A DNA stretch of 64,000 nucleotides from Acidimicrobiia bacterium (GCA_022821985.1 JAJECP010000020.1:1-64000), one strand, 5' to 3'. Shown: positions 38,284 through 47,673, counted from the stretch's first letter. Translations and numbers: made by a program. The notes: generated by a model not told the origin, from the letters alone.

Positions 38284-38529
38284 GGGCCTCCTCCGGCAAC
38301 TCGGACCGGACGCGGCGCCGAGGTGGCGCAGTCCGGATTCGACGAAGAAGCCCGCTTGGGGGCCACGATCGGTACAGCGGCGTCGGTGACGACTGACCTG
38401 CTGAGCCTGCATCACGGCACGCGAGCCATCGCTGCAGCCTCGACGGGGGACCGTACACCGGAGCCGCCCATAACAGGCTGGCATTTTCTGACGCCACGCG
38501 GCCGAGCCGCGCCGGGCGATACTGCACGA

Positions 38530-38640
38530 GTGGGATACGACCCGTATCGCAAGCACAGCATCACCCGGCTCGACTACGTGCTTGTTGCCGTTGCCTCGCT
38601 GGTCGCGCTCGGCCTGGTGCTGTGGGCGGTGCTGGCCTGA
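38530..38640 (+). CDS. Small single-pass membrane protein
   Basis: A 36-residue ORF starts at GTG 38530. A basic N-terminal segment (GYDPYRKHSITRLDY) leads into one strong transmembrane helix (VLVAVASLVALGLVLWAVLA) that runs to the C-terminus. It was found by reading, not by length. Its TGA overlaps the ATG of the next small gene (TGATG), which supports translation. The family is unknown to me beyond being actinobacterial in style. Confidence 0.6.
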   Translation: MGYDPYRKHSITRLDYVLVAVASLVALGLVLWAVLA

Positions 38641-38858
38641 TGCCGCCGATACGCCAACTCGAGCCCGTGCCCGGTTTCGAGGTGCGACGGGTGCAGCCTT
38701 TCGAAGCGGTCAAGCGATACGTCTGCGGCGGCTGCGGCAACTCCATCGAGGCCGGTACCGGCCATGTGGTCGCCGTGCCGATCGATGCTCCCGATCTCCG
38801 GCGTCACTGGCACTGGGGTTGCTGGCAGGCACGCGACCGGCGGCGGCCGGTGGGGTGA
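38640..38858 (+). CDS. Small zinc-ribbon protein of actinobacterial type
   Basis: The 72-residue product has a CxxC pair in YVCGGCGNSIEAGTGHVVAVP and a downstream RRHWHWGCW, giving a likely Cys/His zinc site. I recognise the pattern Y-x-C-x-x-C...G-x-x-H-V-V-A-x-P...RHWHxxCW as a conserved small actinobacterial family without assigned function. The start ATG overlaps the stop of the membrane-protein ORF. Both genes run opposite to the surrounding housekeeping genes. Confidence 0.75.
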   Translation: MPPIRQLEPVPGFEVRRVQPFEAVKRYVCGGCGNSIEAGTGHVVAVPIDAPDLRRHWHWGCWQARDRRRPVG

Positions 38859-38871
38859 ACAGCGTCGGCCG

Positions 38872-39216
38872 CTAGAAGGCCCCGGTGAGCACCTCTACTT
38901 TGCGGCCCATCACAGACGCGGCGTCACAGCGAATCGGACCGCTCCAACCGCCCCGCTGGCGCACGTAGTGCGCTGCGAGCCGTCGGACCTGCTGCTGCTT
39001 ACGCGCGGTGATCGCCTCGAAGCCCGTACCGAAGCGATCACTGGAACGGGTCTTCACTTCGCAGATCACCAAGTGGGTTCCGTCGGTCACCACGAGGTCC
39101 AGCTCCCCGAGCTGGCATCGCCAATTGCGATCCAGTACGCGGTAGCCGCGCTCGGCATACCAGCGCTCGACGAGTCCTTCGCCGTACCTGCCGAGTGCCT
39201 GACGCCGAGCGGTCAC
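38872..39216 (-). CDS. yraN: YraN/UPF0102-family nuclease-fold protein
   Basis: The 114-residue protein has the family layout: LGRYGEGLVERWYAERGYRVLDRNWRC, then GELDLVVTDGTHLVICEVKTRSSDRFG. The Glu-Leu-Asp and Glu-Val-Lys pattern is that of a PD-(D/E)XK-like fold. Its exact function is not established. The order rplS-yraN-comM is conserved; the lepB and rnhB genes often found between rplS and yraN in actinobacteria are absent here. Confidence 0.93.
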   Translation of the reverse strand: MTARRQALGRYGEGLVERWYAERGYRVLDRNWRCQLGELDLVVTDGTHLVICEVKTRSSDRFGTGFEAITARKQQQVRRLAAHYVRQRGGWSGPIRCDAASVMGRKVEVLTGAF

Positions 39217-39254
39217 GCGCGCCCCGCGTCCGGCCCGCGACCGATCGTGTGCCG

Positions 39255-39599
39255 CTAGAAGCGCTTCTCGGGAATACGCGCTGCCTTGCCGACGCGGTCG
39301 CGCAGGTAGTACAGCTTCGCTCGGCGCACATCGCCGACCGCTACCCGCTCGATCTTCGCGATGGTGGGAGCGTGCAGCGGAAATGTCCGCTCGACCCCGA
39401 CGCCGAAGCTGAGCTTGCGAACCGTGAAGGTTTCGCTGATGCCCGACGAGTGCCGTGCGATCACGTAACCCTCGAACACCTGCGTGCGCTGGCGGTTGCC
39501 CTCGACGACGCGCACATGGACGCGCACGGTGTCACCAGGGCCGAAGTCGGGGTGATCGTCTCGAAGACGAGCCTGGTCGACAAGATCGGTGCTGCCCAT
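39255..39599 (-). CDS. rplS: 50S ribosomal protein L19
   Basis: The 114-residue 50S protein at the subunit interface shows [50 protein letters not shown] and [20 protein letters not shown]. All are family hallmarks and the length is normal. It follows trmD in the rpsP-rimM-trmD-rplS order. Confidence 0.98.
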   Translation of the reverse strand: MGSTDLVDQARLRDDHPDFGPGDTVRVHVRVVEGNRQRTQVFEGYVIARHSSGISETFTVRKLSFGVGVERTFPLHAPTIAKIERVAVGDVRRAKLYYLRDRVGKAARIPEKRF

Positions 39600-39650
39600 G
39601 GCGATCCGACTCCTGTGATCGGCGTGACGACGAACACCGCAGGCTAGTGG

Positions 39651-40454
39651 TCAGTCCGCGGATTGCCGCAACGAGAGTTCGAGGCCGAACTCTGTGAGGA
39701 GCTCTCGGTCTGCCTCGCTCACGCCTCGTGCTGCCAGCAGATCGGGGCGCTCTGCCGCAGTGCGGATGAGCGCCATCGCCTGGCGCCAACGACCGACACG
39801 AGCGTGGTCGCCGCTGCGCAGCACTTCGGGCGCGTCGAGTCCGCGGAACGATGCGGGGCGCGTCCACTGCGGGTGCTCCAGCAGCCCGGTCGCGAAGCTC
39901 TCTTCCTCGCTGGAAGCCTCGTTGCCCAATACACCGGGCACCAGCCTTCCGACCGCCTCCACGACAACCATGGCGGCGAATTCGCCGCCCGCCAGCACCA
40001 CATCGCCGACGGAAACCGAGCCGTCGACGAGCTCGGTGCGGATGCGTTCGTCCACGCCTTCGTAGCGGCCGCACAGCAGGCTGAAACCGCCTGAGGTTGC
40101 CAGCTCGGCGGCCATCGCCTGATCGAATCGCCGGCCGCCAGCGTCGAGCAACAACAGCGGCCGTGGAGGCGCGACCGCCTCGACAGCCGCAAAGACCGGC
40201 TCAGGCATCAGGATCATGCCCGGCCCGCCTCCGAAGGGAGCATCGTCGACCGTGCGATGGGCGTCTGTGGTCGCCAGCCGCAGGTCCCAGCAGCGGATGT
40301 CGAGCACGCCGCTGCGTCGGGCCCGCCCGAGAATGCTCAGCTCGCACATGGCATCGAGCTCGTCGGGGAAAATGGAGAACAGGTCGATGCGCAGCTCCGC
40401 CGCCGGCCCCTGCGCCGGAGTGGGTTGGGCGCTATCCGAGCTCGAAGAGGCCAT
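39651..40454 (-). CDS. trmD: tRNA (guanine(37)-N1)-methyltransferase
   Basis: The 267-residue SPOUT methyltransferase makes m1G37, which prevents frameshifting. Motifs are IDLFSIFPDELDAM, TVDDAPFGGGPGMILMPEP, LLCGRYEGVDERI and VLAGGEFAAMVVVEAV with the deep-knot region. ATG 40454 overlaps the end of rimM by 23 nt and is more plausible than the upstream start at 40478. Confidence 0.97.
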   Translation of the reverse strand: MASSSSDSAQPTPAQGPAAELRIDLFSIFPDELDAMCELSILGRARRSGVLDIRCWDLRLATTDAHRTVDDAPFGGGPGMILMPEPVFAAVEAVAPPRPLLLLDAGGRRFDQAMAAELATSGGFSLLCGRYEGVDERIRTELVDGSVSVGDVVLAGGEFAAMVVVEAVGRLVPGVLGNEASSEEESFATGLLEHPQWTRPASFRGLDAPEVLRSGDHARVGRWRQAMALIRTAAERPDLLAARGVSEADRELLTEFGLELSLRQSAD

Positions 40455-40941
40455 CGGGTACCTCCACGTGGACGGCACCGGGTTCGCTGCGCACCACGAA
40501 GGTCAGCGGCACGAGGTGCCCGGTGTCGAGCTCGAGCAGATCCGCCGCCGGATTCGCCACAACACCCGTGATCACGCCGGCGTCGAATCCGTGCTGATCG
40601 ATGACCGAGCTTCCGCACAACTCGTGCACCCAGAGCTCGTCGGGATCGTCCAACGGCTCAGCAAACACTGTCGTTCCGGTCAACGCTGCCGCAGCATCAC
40701 GATCGTCGATGCCCTCAAAGCTGACGAGCCATCGATTGCCGTCGAAGCGGGCACGGGACACCACTCGCTCCCCTGCTGCGGTGATGAGCTTCGAGCCGAC
40801 ATCGAATCGCTCCAACCGGTTGGTGACAGGGTGCATCACGACGTCGCCGCGCACACCGTGCGCGCGCCCGACAGTCGCGATCTCCAGCAGGCCTGCTGGA
40901 TGGGATTCAGTCCCGGAAGTCGATTTCGACCTGGACGCCAT
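40432..40941 (-). CDS. rimM: 16S rRNA processing protein RimM
   Basis: The 169-residue protein helps assemble the 30S head. An N-terminal RimM domain (IATVGRAHGVRGDVVMHPVT) is followed by a PRC-barrel (PDELWVHELCGSSVIDQHG, LVPLTFV). ATG 40941 gives a 15-residue polar leader and overlaps the KH-protein gene by 35 nt. An upstream in-frame start would add a shadow sequence. Confidence 0.94.
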   Translation of the reverse strand: MASRSKSTSGTESHPAGLLEIATVGRAHGVRGDVVMHPVTNRLERFDVGSKLITAAGERVVSRARFDGNRWLVSFEGIDDRDAAAALTGTTVFAEPLDDPDELWVHELCGSSVIDQHGFDAGVITGVVANPAADLLELDTGHLVPLTFVVRSEPGAVHVEVPDGLFELG

Positions 40942-41179
40942 CGCGATGGGCTGCGGCGCGCACCAGCGTTCGGATGGCGTTCGCGACGCGACCTCGCTTG
41001 CCGATGACCCGGCCGATGTCATCCGAGCTCACCGTCGCCGTCAAGCTCAGCTTCGAGCCTGACTCCGCGATCTCCACTTCCACTTGGTCGGGATGCTCGA
41101 CAAGCTGAGCGATGAGATACAGCAGGACCTCTTCGGCAGTGGTGGTCTCGGTGTCTTCGCCGGTGTGACCGTCGGTCAC
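40907..41179 (-). CDS. khpA: KH-domain RNA-binding protein KhpA/YlqC
   Basis: The 90-residue protein is a single KH domain with the GxxG loop in IGRVIGKRGRVANAIRTLV. Its first ~15 residues are an acidic Thr-rich leader. KhpA homologues act with KhpB in RNA binding and cell-size control in Gram-positive bacteria. The gene overlaps rpsP by 4 nt, and the rpsP-khpA-rimM-trmD order is conserved. Confidence 0.95.
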   Translation of the reverse strand: MTDGHTGEDTETTTAEEVLLYLIAQLVEHPDQVEVEIAESGSKLSLTATVSSDDIGRVIGKRGRVANAIRTLVRAAAHRDGVQVEIDFRD

Positions 41180-41646
41180 TGGGCCTCCCCAGGTTCAGGA
41201 GACTTCGGCTCAGGTGCCCCATCCAGGAGCGCTGGCTCATCGGCAGGCACTTCTGCGGAAGTCTCTGGTGAGTCGTCTGCACCCGGCTCGGGCGTATCGA
41301 GCACCAGATCGGGCGTAGGTGCGGGTGCGGGCTCGGACGATGCAGCTTGCACAGCCTCAGGGCTGCTGTCTGCGGGCTCAGAGGAGCCCTGCGAGCGGAA
41401 TTCGTCCCACGCGCCGGAAATCGTCAGCAGCTTGGAGACGGTGTCGCTGGGCTGAGCCCCGTGGCTGAGCCAATGGACAGCGCGCTCATTGGCGATCGAG
41501 ATCGCAGAGGGCTCCTGTCGAGGGTCGTAGGTGCCGATGATCTCCAGAACGCGGCCATCGCGTGGCTTGCGGCTGTCGACTGCGACGACGCGATAGCTCG
41601 GCTGCTTCTTCTTGCCGGTGCGCTTGAGGCGCAGACGAACGGCCAT
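41176..41646 (-). CDS. rpsP: 30S ribosomal protein S16 with acidic C-terminal tail
   Basis: The 156-residue protein has the S16 core in its first ~80 residues (AVRLRLKRTGKKKQPSYRVVAVDSRKPRDGR, IGTYDPRQEP). An ~70-residue Glu/Pro/Ala/Ser tail follows, about twice the usual S16 length. Actinobacterial S16 proteins often carry such tails. The 256 nt upstream to ffh show no gene and probably hold the promoter. Confidence 0.96.
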   Translation of the reverse strand: MAVRLRLKRTGKKKQPSYRVVAVDSRKPRDGRVLEIIGTYDPRQEPSAISIANERAVHWLSHGAQPSDTVSKLLTISGAWDEFRSQGSSEPADSSPEAVQAASSEPAPAPTPDLVLDTPEPGADDSPETSAEVPADEPALLDGAPEPKSPEPGEAQ

Positions 41647-41902
41647 GTTGCTCCCGGTTAGGTGTATTCGGATGGGGGCTCGTTGGGGATCGGCGAGCCA
41701 AGCAGGCCGCCGCGCCGACGAACGATCCTAACGGGCCACTGCTCGCCAACCCCTTGGAGGCTGAGCCGAATGGCGAAGCCGTGGCCCGAGCGGCCCGTGA
41801 GCGCAGCGAACAAGAGCAGGAAGCAAAGCGTGGCACCACGGGAAGTTCCGCCAATCCGCGCACGCTCTTGGAGACGCGCCCGCTGTGGAAGCGGATGAGT
41901 GC

Positions 41903-43390
41903 TCAGCGGCCGGGCAGCTTCAGGTCGAGCGCATCCCAGTCGATGTCGGCGACCGATGGCTTGCCTGCCCGGGACGCTCCCTTGGGCGTGGCCCTGCCTC
42001 CCCCGCCAGTGCGCGAGCCGCCCCCGGCGCTCTTTCCACGCTTGCGAGCAGCTTTACGGCCGGCCGGACGACGCTTCGAGCCCAGACCCATCATGCCGCC
42101 CATCATCTTGCGCATCTGGGTGAACTGCTTGAGCAGGTTGCTGACCTGCGCTGATGACGTGCCGCTGCCGGCAGCGATGCGGGCCCGGCGGGAGGCGTCG
42201 ATGATCTCCGGCGACACGCGCTCCGCCGGCGTCATCGACAGCACGATGGCTTCGGCGGTGGTGATGCGATCATCGTCGATCTCGGCATTGCGGACCTGAT
42301 CGGAGACGCCCGGCATCATCGAGACGATGCTCTGCAGGTTGCCCATCTTGCGGAGCTGACGAAGCTGATCCACGAAATCGTCGAGCGTGAATGTGCCCTC
42401 GACGAGGCGCTGAGCGGCCGCCTCCGCCTCTTCCTGCTCGTAGACGCGCTCTGCCTTCTCGATGAGCGTCATCACGTCGCCCATGCCGAGAATCCGGCTC
42501 GCCATGCGGTCCGGATGGAATTGCTCGAAGTCGTCGATCTTCTCTCCGACCGACGCGAAGGCCACCGGGCGGCCGACGACCTCGGCGACTGACAGGGCCG
42601 CACCGCCGCGAGCGTCGCCGTCGAGCTTGGTCAGGATGATCCCGTCCACTTCGAGCGTTGCGTGGAAGGCCTCAGCGGTCGCAACAGCGTCCTGGCCCAC
42701 CATGGAGTCGACGACGAGGAAGGTGTAATGGGGTTCGACGGCGTCCGAGATGCGCGCCACCTCGGTCATCAGCTCGGCATCGACCGCCAGCCGGCCCGCC
42801 GTATCCACGATGAGCACATCGCGGCCGGCATGGCGGGCGTGGGCGAGTCCGCCGGCCGCACAGGCCACAGGGTCGCTCGCTTGGCCCCTGTCGCCTGTTT
42901 CGCCCGCTTGGCTCCATACCTCCACATCGATGCTGCGGGCCAGCGTCCGCAACTGTTCGACGGCTGCGGGACGCTGCAAGTCGGCCCCCACCAGCAGCGG
43001 GTTGCGGCCCTGGGACTTGCACCACTGGGCCAACTTGGCTGCAGCGGTCGTCTTGCCGGAGCCCTGGAGTCCGGCCAGCAGCACGACGGTGGGCGGTTTT
43101 GACGCGAACTGGACGTTCAGCGGGCTGGTGCCCAGGATGTCGATGAGCTCGTCATTGACGATCTTGGTGACCTGCTGGCCGGGCGTGAGGCTGGCGGTGA
43201 CCTCACCGCCGACGCTGCGCTCGCGGACCCGCTCCACGAAGCGGCGCACCACCGCAACATTGACGTCGGCCTCGAGCAACGCCAATCGGATCTCGGCCAG
43301 TGCCTCGTCGACGTCGGCAGGACGCATGCGTCCGCGACCCCGCAGGCCCCGCAGAGTCCCGGACAGGCGTTCAGTCAGCGTGTCGAACAT
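41903..43390 (-). CDS. ffh: Signal recognition particle protein Ffh (SRP54)
   Basis: The protein is about 495 residues. The N-domain is MFDTLTERLSGTLRGLRGRGRM. The G domain carries LAGLQGSGKTTAAAKLA, DTAGRLAVD and ILTKLDGDARGG. The Met-rich M domain binds SRP RNA and signal peptides, and a basic Gly/Arg tail ends the protein. ATG 43390 is preferred to the GTG one codon upstream. FtsY is encoded 12 nt upstream, so receptor and SRP protein are co-transcribed. No SRP RNA gene was recognised in the window. Confidence 0.97.
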   Translation of the reverse strand: MFDTLTERLSGTLRGLRGRGRMRPADVDEALAEIRLALLEADVNVAVVRRFVERVRERSVGGEVTASLTPGQQVTKIVNDELIDILGTSPLNVQFASKPPTVVLLAGLQGSGKTTAAAKLAQWCKSQGRNPLLVGADLQRPAAVEQLRTLARSIDVEVWSQAGETGDRGQASDPVACAAGGLAHARHAGRDVLIVDTAGRLAVDAELMTEVARISDAVEPHYTFLVVDSMVGQDAVATAEAFHATLEVDGIILTKLDGDARGGAALSVAEVVGRPVAFASVGEKIDDFEQFHPDRMASRILGMGDVMTLIEKAERVYEQEEAEAAAQRLVEGTFTLDDFVDQLRQLRKMGNLQSIVSMMPGVSDQVRNAEIDDDRITTAEAIVLSMTPAERVSPEIIDASRRARIAAGSGTSSAQVSNLLKQFTQMRKMMGGMMGLGSKRRPAGRKAARKRGKSAGGGSRTGGGGRATPKGASRAGKPSVADIDWDALDLKLPGR

Positions 43391-43402
43391 CACTCATCCC
43401 TA

Positions 43403-44506
43403 CTAGCCGGCATCGACGCCGAGCAGCGCATCGACGTAGCTGTCGGCGTCGAAGTCGACGAGATCGTCGGGGCCTTCGCCGAGCCCCACCAGCTTCACCG
43501 GCAGGCCTAGTTCGGCCTCGATGGCGAAGACGATGCCGCCCTTGGCCGAGCCGTCCAGCTTGGTGAGCACCACGCCCGTGACATCGGTGGCCTCGGCGAA
43601 GGCCCGCGCTTGGCTCAAGCCATTCTGACCAGTCGTGGCGTCGATGACGAGCAGCGTCTCGGCAACAGCGCCCGGTTCACGATCAGCGACCCGGCGGACT
43701 TTCGCGAGCTCATCCATCAGGTTCTTGCGGTTCTGCAGCCTCCCGGCCGTGTCAGCAAGGACCACGTCGGCACCGCGGGCCGCCGCCGCGCTGACGGCGT
43801 CATGCACCACCGAGCTGGGATCCGCCCCGGAGCTGCCCGAGATCAGCTCCGCCCCGCATCGATCCGCCCACGTCTGCAGCTGCGAGGCCGCGGCTGCGCG
43901 GAAGGTGTCGGCGGCCGCCATCACCACAAGCTGACCGTCCGTCGAGAGCCGGGCGCCCACCTTGCCGATCGTGGTGGTCTTGCCCACACCGTTGACTCCC
44001 ACGAACAGCCAGACAGGCGTGGCGCCCTCCCGGTCCGGAGCGGTCGCGTGCAGCGTGCGATCCGCATCAAGCGCTGCGCGCATCTGGTCAGCCAGCGCTT
44101 GCACCAGTTCGTCGGCATCGATGATGTCCTGATCGGCGGCAGTGCTGCGCAGGCGTTCCAGTGTGGCCATCGTGGTCGCCACGCCGACATCGGCGCCGAG
44201 CAAGGCCTCTTCCAGGCTCTCCCACGCGGTCTCGTCAGGTTGCCGTCGGTTGATCGACGCCAGGCGCTCGCGCAGCGTGCGGCGCGATGAGGCCAGTCCC
44301 GAGCTGAAGGTGGCTGGGGTCGGCGCCCGCACCGCGACCGGCTCATCGATCGCCCGTGCCGCAGGTGGGGACACGGCGACAGGCGTGTGCGGCGATGCCG
44401 GTCTCGAGCGCCGCTGCCTTGCACGATGAACGAATGGAAGGGAGCCGAGGAGCACCGTAGCCACGACAAAGATGACAATGACGATGAGAACTGTCGTGGT
44501 GCTCAC
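43403..44506 (-). CDS. ftsY: SRP receptor FtsY
   Basis: The 367-residue GTPase docks the SRP-ribosome complex at the membrane. An N-terminal hydrophobic segment (VLIVIVIFVVATVLLGSLPFV) and a short basic linker precede the NG domain. That domain carries LFVGVNGVGKTTTIGKVGA, VLADTAGRLQNRKNLM and VLTKLDGSAKGG. The acidic A-domain of some FtsY proteins is absent, replaced by this single membrane anchor. Confidence 0.96.
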   Translation of the reverse strand: MSTTTVLIVIVIFVVATVLLGSLPFVHRARQRRSRPASPHTPVAVSPPAARAIDEPVAVRAPTPATFSSGLASSRRTLRERLASINRRQPDETAWESLEEALLGADVGVATTMATLERLRSTAADQDIIDADELVQALADQMRAALDADRTLHATAPDREGATPVWLFVGVNGVGKTTTIGKVGARLSTDGQLVVMAAADTFRAAAASQLQTWADRCGAELISGSSGADPSSVVHDAVSAAAARGADVVLADTAGRLQNRKNLMDELAKVRRVADREPGAVAETLLVIDATTGQNGLSQARAFAEATDVTGVVLTKLDGSAKGGIVFAIEAELGLPVKLVGLGEGPDDLVDFDADSYVDALLGVDAG

Positions 44507-44517
44507 TGGTCGGCAGG

Positions 44518-47500
44518 CTACCGAGGCACCGTCGCGGGCTCCCTGCCGTGCTCCGACTCGGGCTGTTCTGCCATGGGCTCGTCGGCGCCGGGTGAGCCGC
44601 CAGCAGCGATGAGTGCGGCCGCTTGGGACGGCCGCTCCGAAACGACCACGCTCGAGCCGCCGGGCGGCATGGACACGCCGTACAGGACGTCAGCGGATTC
44701 CATCGTGCGTCGTTGGTGGCTCACGATGATCAACTGCGACTCCCGCCGGAACTCTGCCACGAGATCCAGGAAACGCTGCAGGTTGACGTCGTCGAGCGCT
44801 GCTTCGACTTCGTCGAGGACGTAGAACGGCGACGGCCGACTACGGAAGACAGCGAAGAGGTAGGCCAGTGCCACCAGCGAACGCTCGCCGCCCGACAGCA
44901 GCGACAACCGTCCGATGCGCTTGCCGGCTGGCCGAACATCAAGTTCCACACCGCACGTGAGGAGCTCTTCGGGATCGGTCAGCGAGAGCCGGCCCGTGCC
45001 GCCCGGGAACAGCGTGCCGAACAGTTCGGCAAAGTTCCGGGCGACATCTTCGAATGCGTCCGCGAATGTGGCGATGATCTCTGCGTCGATGGCACGGATG
45101 ACCTTGTGCAGCTCTCTGCGGCTGTTGCGCACATCCGCCAGCTGGGTGGCCACGAATTCGAAGCGCTCCGAGGCCTCCTCGTATTCCGACAGCGCCAGCG
45201 GGTTCACCGGGCCCAGACGGTTCAGATCCGCACGAAGTGCCCGCTCGTGCGCCGAGGCGGTGACGCCGTCGGGCAGCGGCGGCGGCGATGCAGCAAGCGC
45301 CGTCGCCGGGTCTGCGTTGAAGTCCGCACGCAGCGCCGAGATCAGGGCGTCGCGCTTGGTGCGCCGTTCCGCATCCGCCACGTCGAGAGCCGCCAGCTCA
45401 GTGCGCAACTGCTCTAGGCGGGAAGCAGCAGCGTCGCGCTCGTGACGGAGTGCATCGAGACGTTCCGTGAGCTGCCGAATGAGCTCGGTGCGGGCCTCGT
45501 GGCGAGAACGCAAGTGGCGCGCCTCGGCATCGAGGCGTTGACGGTGCTGCGAGAGCAGCAGCGCAAGATGATCCAACCCCGACACGATGACTTCGGCCCT
45601 GTCCAGCCGAGCGGCAGCGGCTGCGTGGGAGCTCTCGTGACCTGCGAGACGCTGGGAAATGGCACCGAGCCGCTCGGCGAGCGCCGACCGGCGCTGCTGC
45701 TGCGCGGCGGCCCGGTCGTGGGCGGCCTGAGCCTGAGCGGCCTGCCGGGCCGCAGCAGTGGCGATGCGGCGCCGCAGCGTCTCCGCTGTGCGCTGAGCCT
45801 GCTGGAACGCATCGAGCGCGGCCCGGTGCACCTGCTGTGCCGAAGCCCACGCTGCGGCAGCCTGACGATGGTCGTGGGTCAGGTCGTCAATCCGTCCGCG
45901 GGCGTGATCGAGCGCCGCGGTGGCCGCAGCCGGTCCCGTGCTGCCGATCCGCCAACGTCGAGGCCCGAACCGGTCGCCGTTTGCCGTCACGAAGACCGCG
46001 TCGCGGTCGGCCAGCGCGCGGTCGTACGCGCTCGACCAATCGCCTGGAACACAGATCGCTGCACCGACAACGGCGTCCAGCAACGTCTCGAGCTCGTCGC
46101 GGCACCACTCCGGAGCTTCGACAGCCACCTGCAGATGCGGCCGCACCAACTCGCCGTCTGCTGCCTGGCGGCTCGGTTCGCGAGCGACGGGCAGCTTGTC
46201 GAGCGAGATCACCGAGCCGTTCGTATCGCTGTCAGCAAGCGCTGCAAGCGCCGCGGAAGCTGCGCTGTCATCGCGAACGACGACTGCGAGCAGCGCTCCG
46301 TCCGCAGCAGCCTCGGCGGCAGCCTCCCAGCCGTCATCGATCGTCACCAGATCGCCGAGCACACCGACGACGCCGGCCACGCCATCCAGCGCAGCGATGC
46401 CGGAATCGGTGCGTGCAGCGGCGACGGCCGACGCCAACGCCTCGAACCGCCCGATCCAGTGCTGCAGCTCCTCCGCCGAGCTCCGCTGATGCTCGTCGGC
46501 CTCTGACAGCGTGGCGGCTGCGGTTGCGAGACGCGCTTCGGCCTCGGCACTGGCCTCTTCAGCCGCATTCACCGCCGCATTGTCGCCGGTCTCCAAGTTC
46601 GCTTCGTCCGGCGGTTCCTTCGAAGGCGAAGACTGCGCGGGGGCTGCGTCGATCTCTGCCAGTTCGGCTGAGACGCGTGCGTGCTCGTCGGTCAGCGTCA
46701 CCACTACGTCGGAATCGAGCAGGGCGTTGCGCTCTCGCTCGACTGAGCGCATTCGCTCATACGTCTGGCCGATCAAGCCGCGCGCCCGCTCCGACAGCGA
46801 CACCGCCCGCGGCAGCCGATCAGCCGGCTCGGCTGACAGTTGTGCGAGCTGTGACTGCGCGCCGTCGATCGCCCCGTCGATGTCGGAAATCGATGCCGCC
46901 GCCGCTTCCTGCTGGGCTGCGAAGGTGACCCGCCGAGCGTCGGACGTGCTCTGCCCCGCCTGATGTGCAGCCAGCTCACGTCCCGCGTTGTAGAGCTGAA
47001 GCTCGGCCAGTTCTGCGCTGATCTCCCGGTGCCGCTGAGCAGCGGTGGCCTGCCGCTCCAGCGGCCGAAGCTGGCGACGCAGCTCACGCTGCAGATCCAC
47101 CAGGCGAGTCACATTTGCCTCGGTGCCCTCCAGCCGCCGCTCGGCGCGCTCCTTGCGGCGACGGAACTTCAGCACACCGGCCGCTTCCTCGATCAGCGCT
47201 CGCCGTTCTTCGGGACGGGCTGCCAGGACCTGCTCGATCTGGCCTTGGGCCACGATGATGTGCTGCTGGCGGCCGACCCCGGCGTCGTTGAGCAGTTCCT
47301 GCAGATCGAGCAGCCGGCAGGGCGTCCCATTGAGTGCATACTCGGATTCGCCCGAGCGGAACAACGTGCGAGTGATGGCTACTTCTGCAGTCTGCGTGGG
47401 CAGCGTCTGCGACTCGTTGTCGATGATCAGGGTGACTTGTGCTCGGCCCAGAGCCGTCCGGCGATCAGTACCCGCGAAAACGACGTCGTCCATCCGCTGG

Positions 47501-47673
47501 CCTCGCAATGCGCGCGGCCCCTGCGCACCGAGCACCCACGCGATGGCGTCGACGACGTTCGACTTGCCGCTGCCGTTCGGGCCCACCACCACCGTGACGC
47601 CTGGCTCGAAGGTGAGCGTGGCTGTGTCTGCAAACGACTTGAAACCGGACAGTGTCAGGGAGCGAAGGAACAC
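44518..47673 (-). CDS. smc: Chromosome partition protein SMC
   Basis: The 1,051-residue ATPase organises and segregates the chromosome. Walker A is in VVVGPNGSGKSNVVDAIAWV and the hinge near DGVAGVVGVLGDLVTIDDGW. The signature is LLSGGERSLVALAYLFAV and Walker B FYVLDEVEAALDD. It is shorter than the common 1,150-1,200 residues, the loss being in the Ala/Glu/Arg-rich coiled coils. No scpA/scpB is in the window. It precedes ftsY with an 11-nt gap, the conserved rnc-fpg-smc-ftsY order. Confidence 0.96.
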   Translation of the reverse strand: MFLRSLTLSGFKSFADTATLTFEPGVTVVVGPNGSGKSNVVDAIAWVLGAQGPRALRGQRMDDVVFAGTDRRTALGRAQVTLIIDNESQTLPTQTAEVAITRTLFRSGESEYALNGTPCRLLDLQELLNDAGVGRQQHIIVAQGQIEQVLAARPEERRALIEEAAGVLKFRRRKERAERRLEGTEANVTRLVDLQRELRRQLRPLERQATAAQRHREISAELAELQLYNAGRELAAHQAGQSTSDARRVTFAAQQEAAAASISDIDGAIDGAQSQLAQLSAEPADRLPRAVSLSERARGLIGQTYERMRSVERERNALLDSDVVVTLTDEHARVSAELAEIDAAPAQSSPSKEPPDEANLETGDNAAVNAAEEASAEAEARLATAAATLSEADEHQRSSAEELQHWIGRFEALASAVAAARTDSGIAALDGVAGVVGVLGDLVTIDDGWEAAAEAAADGALLAVVVRDDSAASAALAALADSDTNGSVISLDKLPVAREPSRQAADGELVRPHLQVAVEAPEWCRDELETLLDAVVGAAICVPGDWSSAYDRALADRDAVFVTANGDRFGPRRWRIGSTGPAAATAALDHARGRIDDLTHDHRQAAAAWASAQQVHRAALDAFQQAQRTAETLRRRIATAAARQAAQAQAAHDRAAAQQQRRSALAERLGAISQRLAGHESSHAAAAARLDRAEVIVSGLDHLALLLSQHRQRLDAEARHLRSRHEARTELIRQLTERLDALRHERDAAASRLEQLRTELAALDVADAERRTKRDALISALRADFNADPATALAASPPPLPDGVTASAHERALRADLNRLGPVNPLALSEYEEASERFEFVATQLADVRNSRRELHKVIRAIDAEIIATFADAFEDVARNFAELFGTLFPGGTGRLSLTDPEELLTCGVELDVRPAGKRIGRLSLLSGGERSLVALAYLFAVFRSRPSPFYVLDEVEAALDDVNLQRFLDLVAEFRRESQLIIVSHQRRTMESADVLYGVSMPPGGSSVVVSERPSQAAALIAAGGSPGADEPMAEQPESEHGREPATVPR

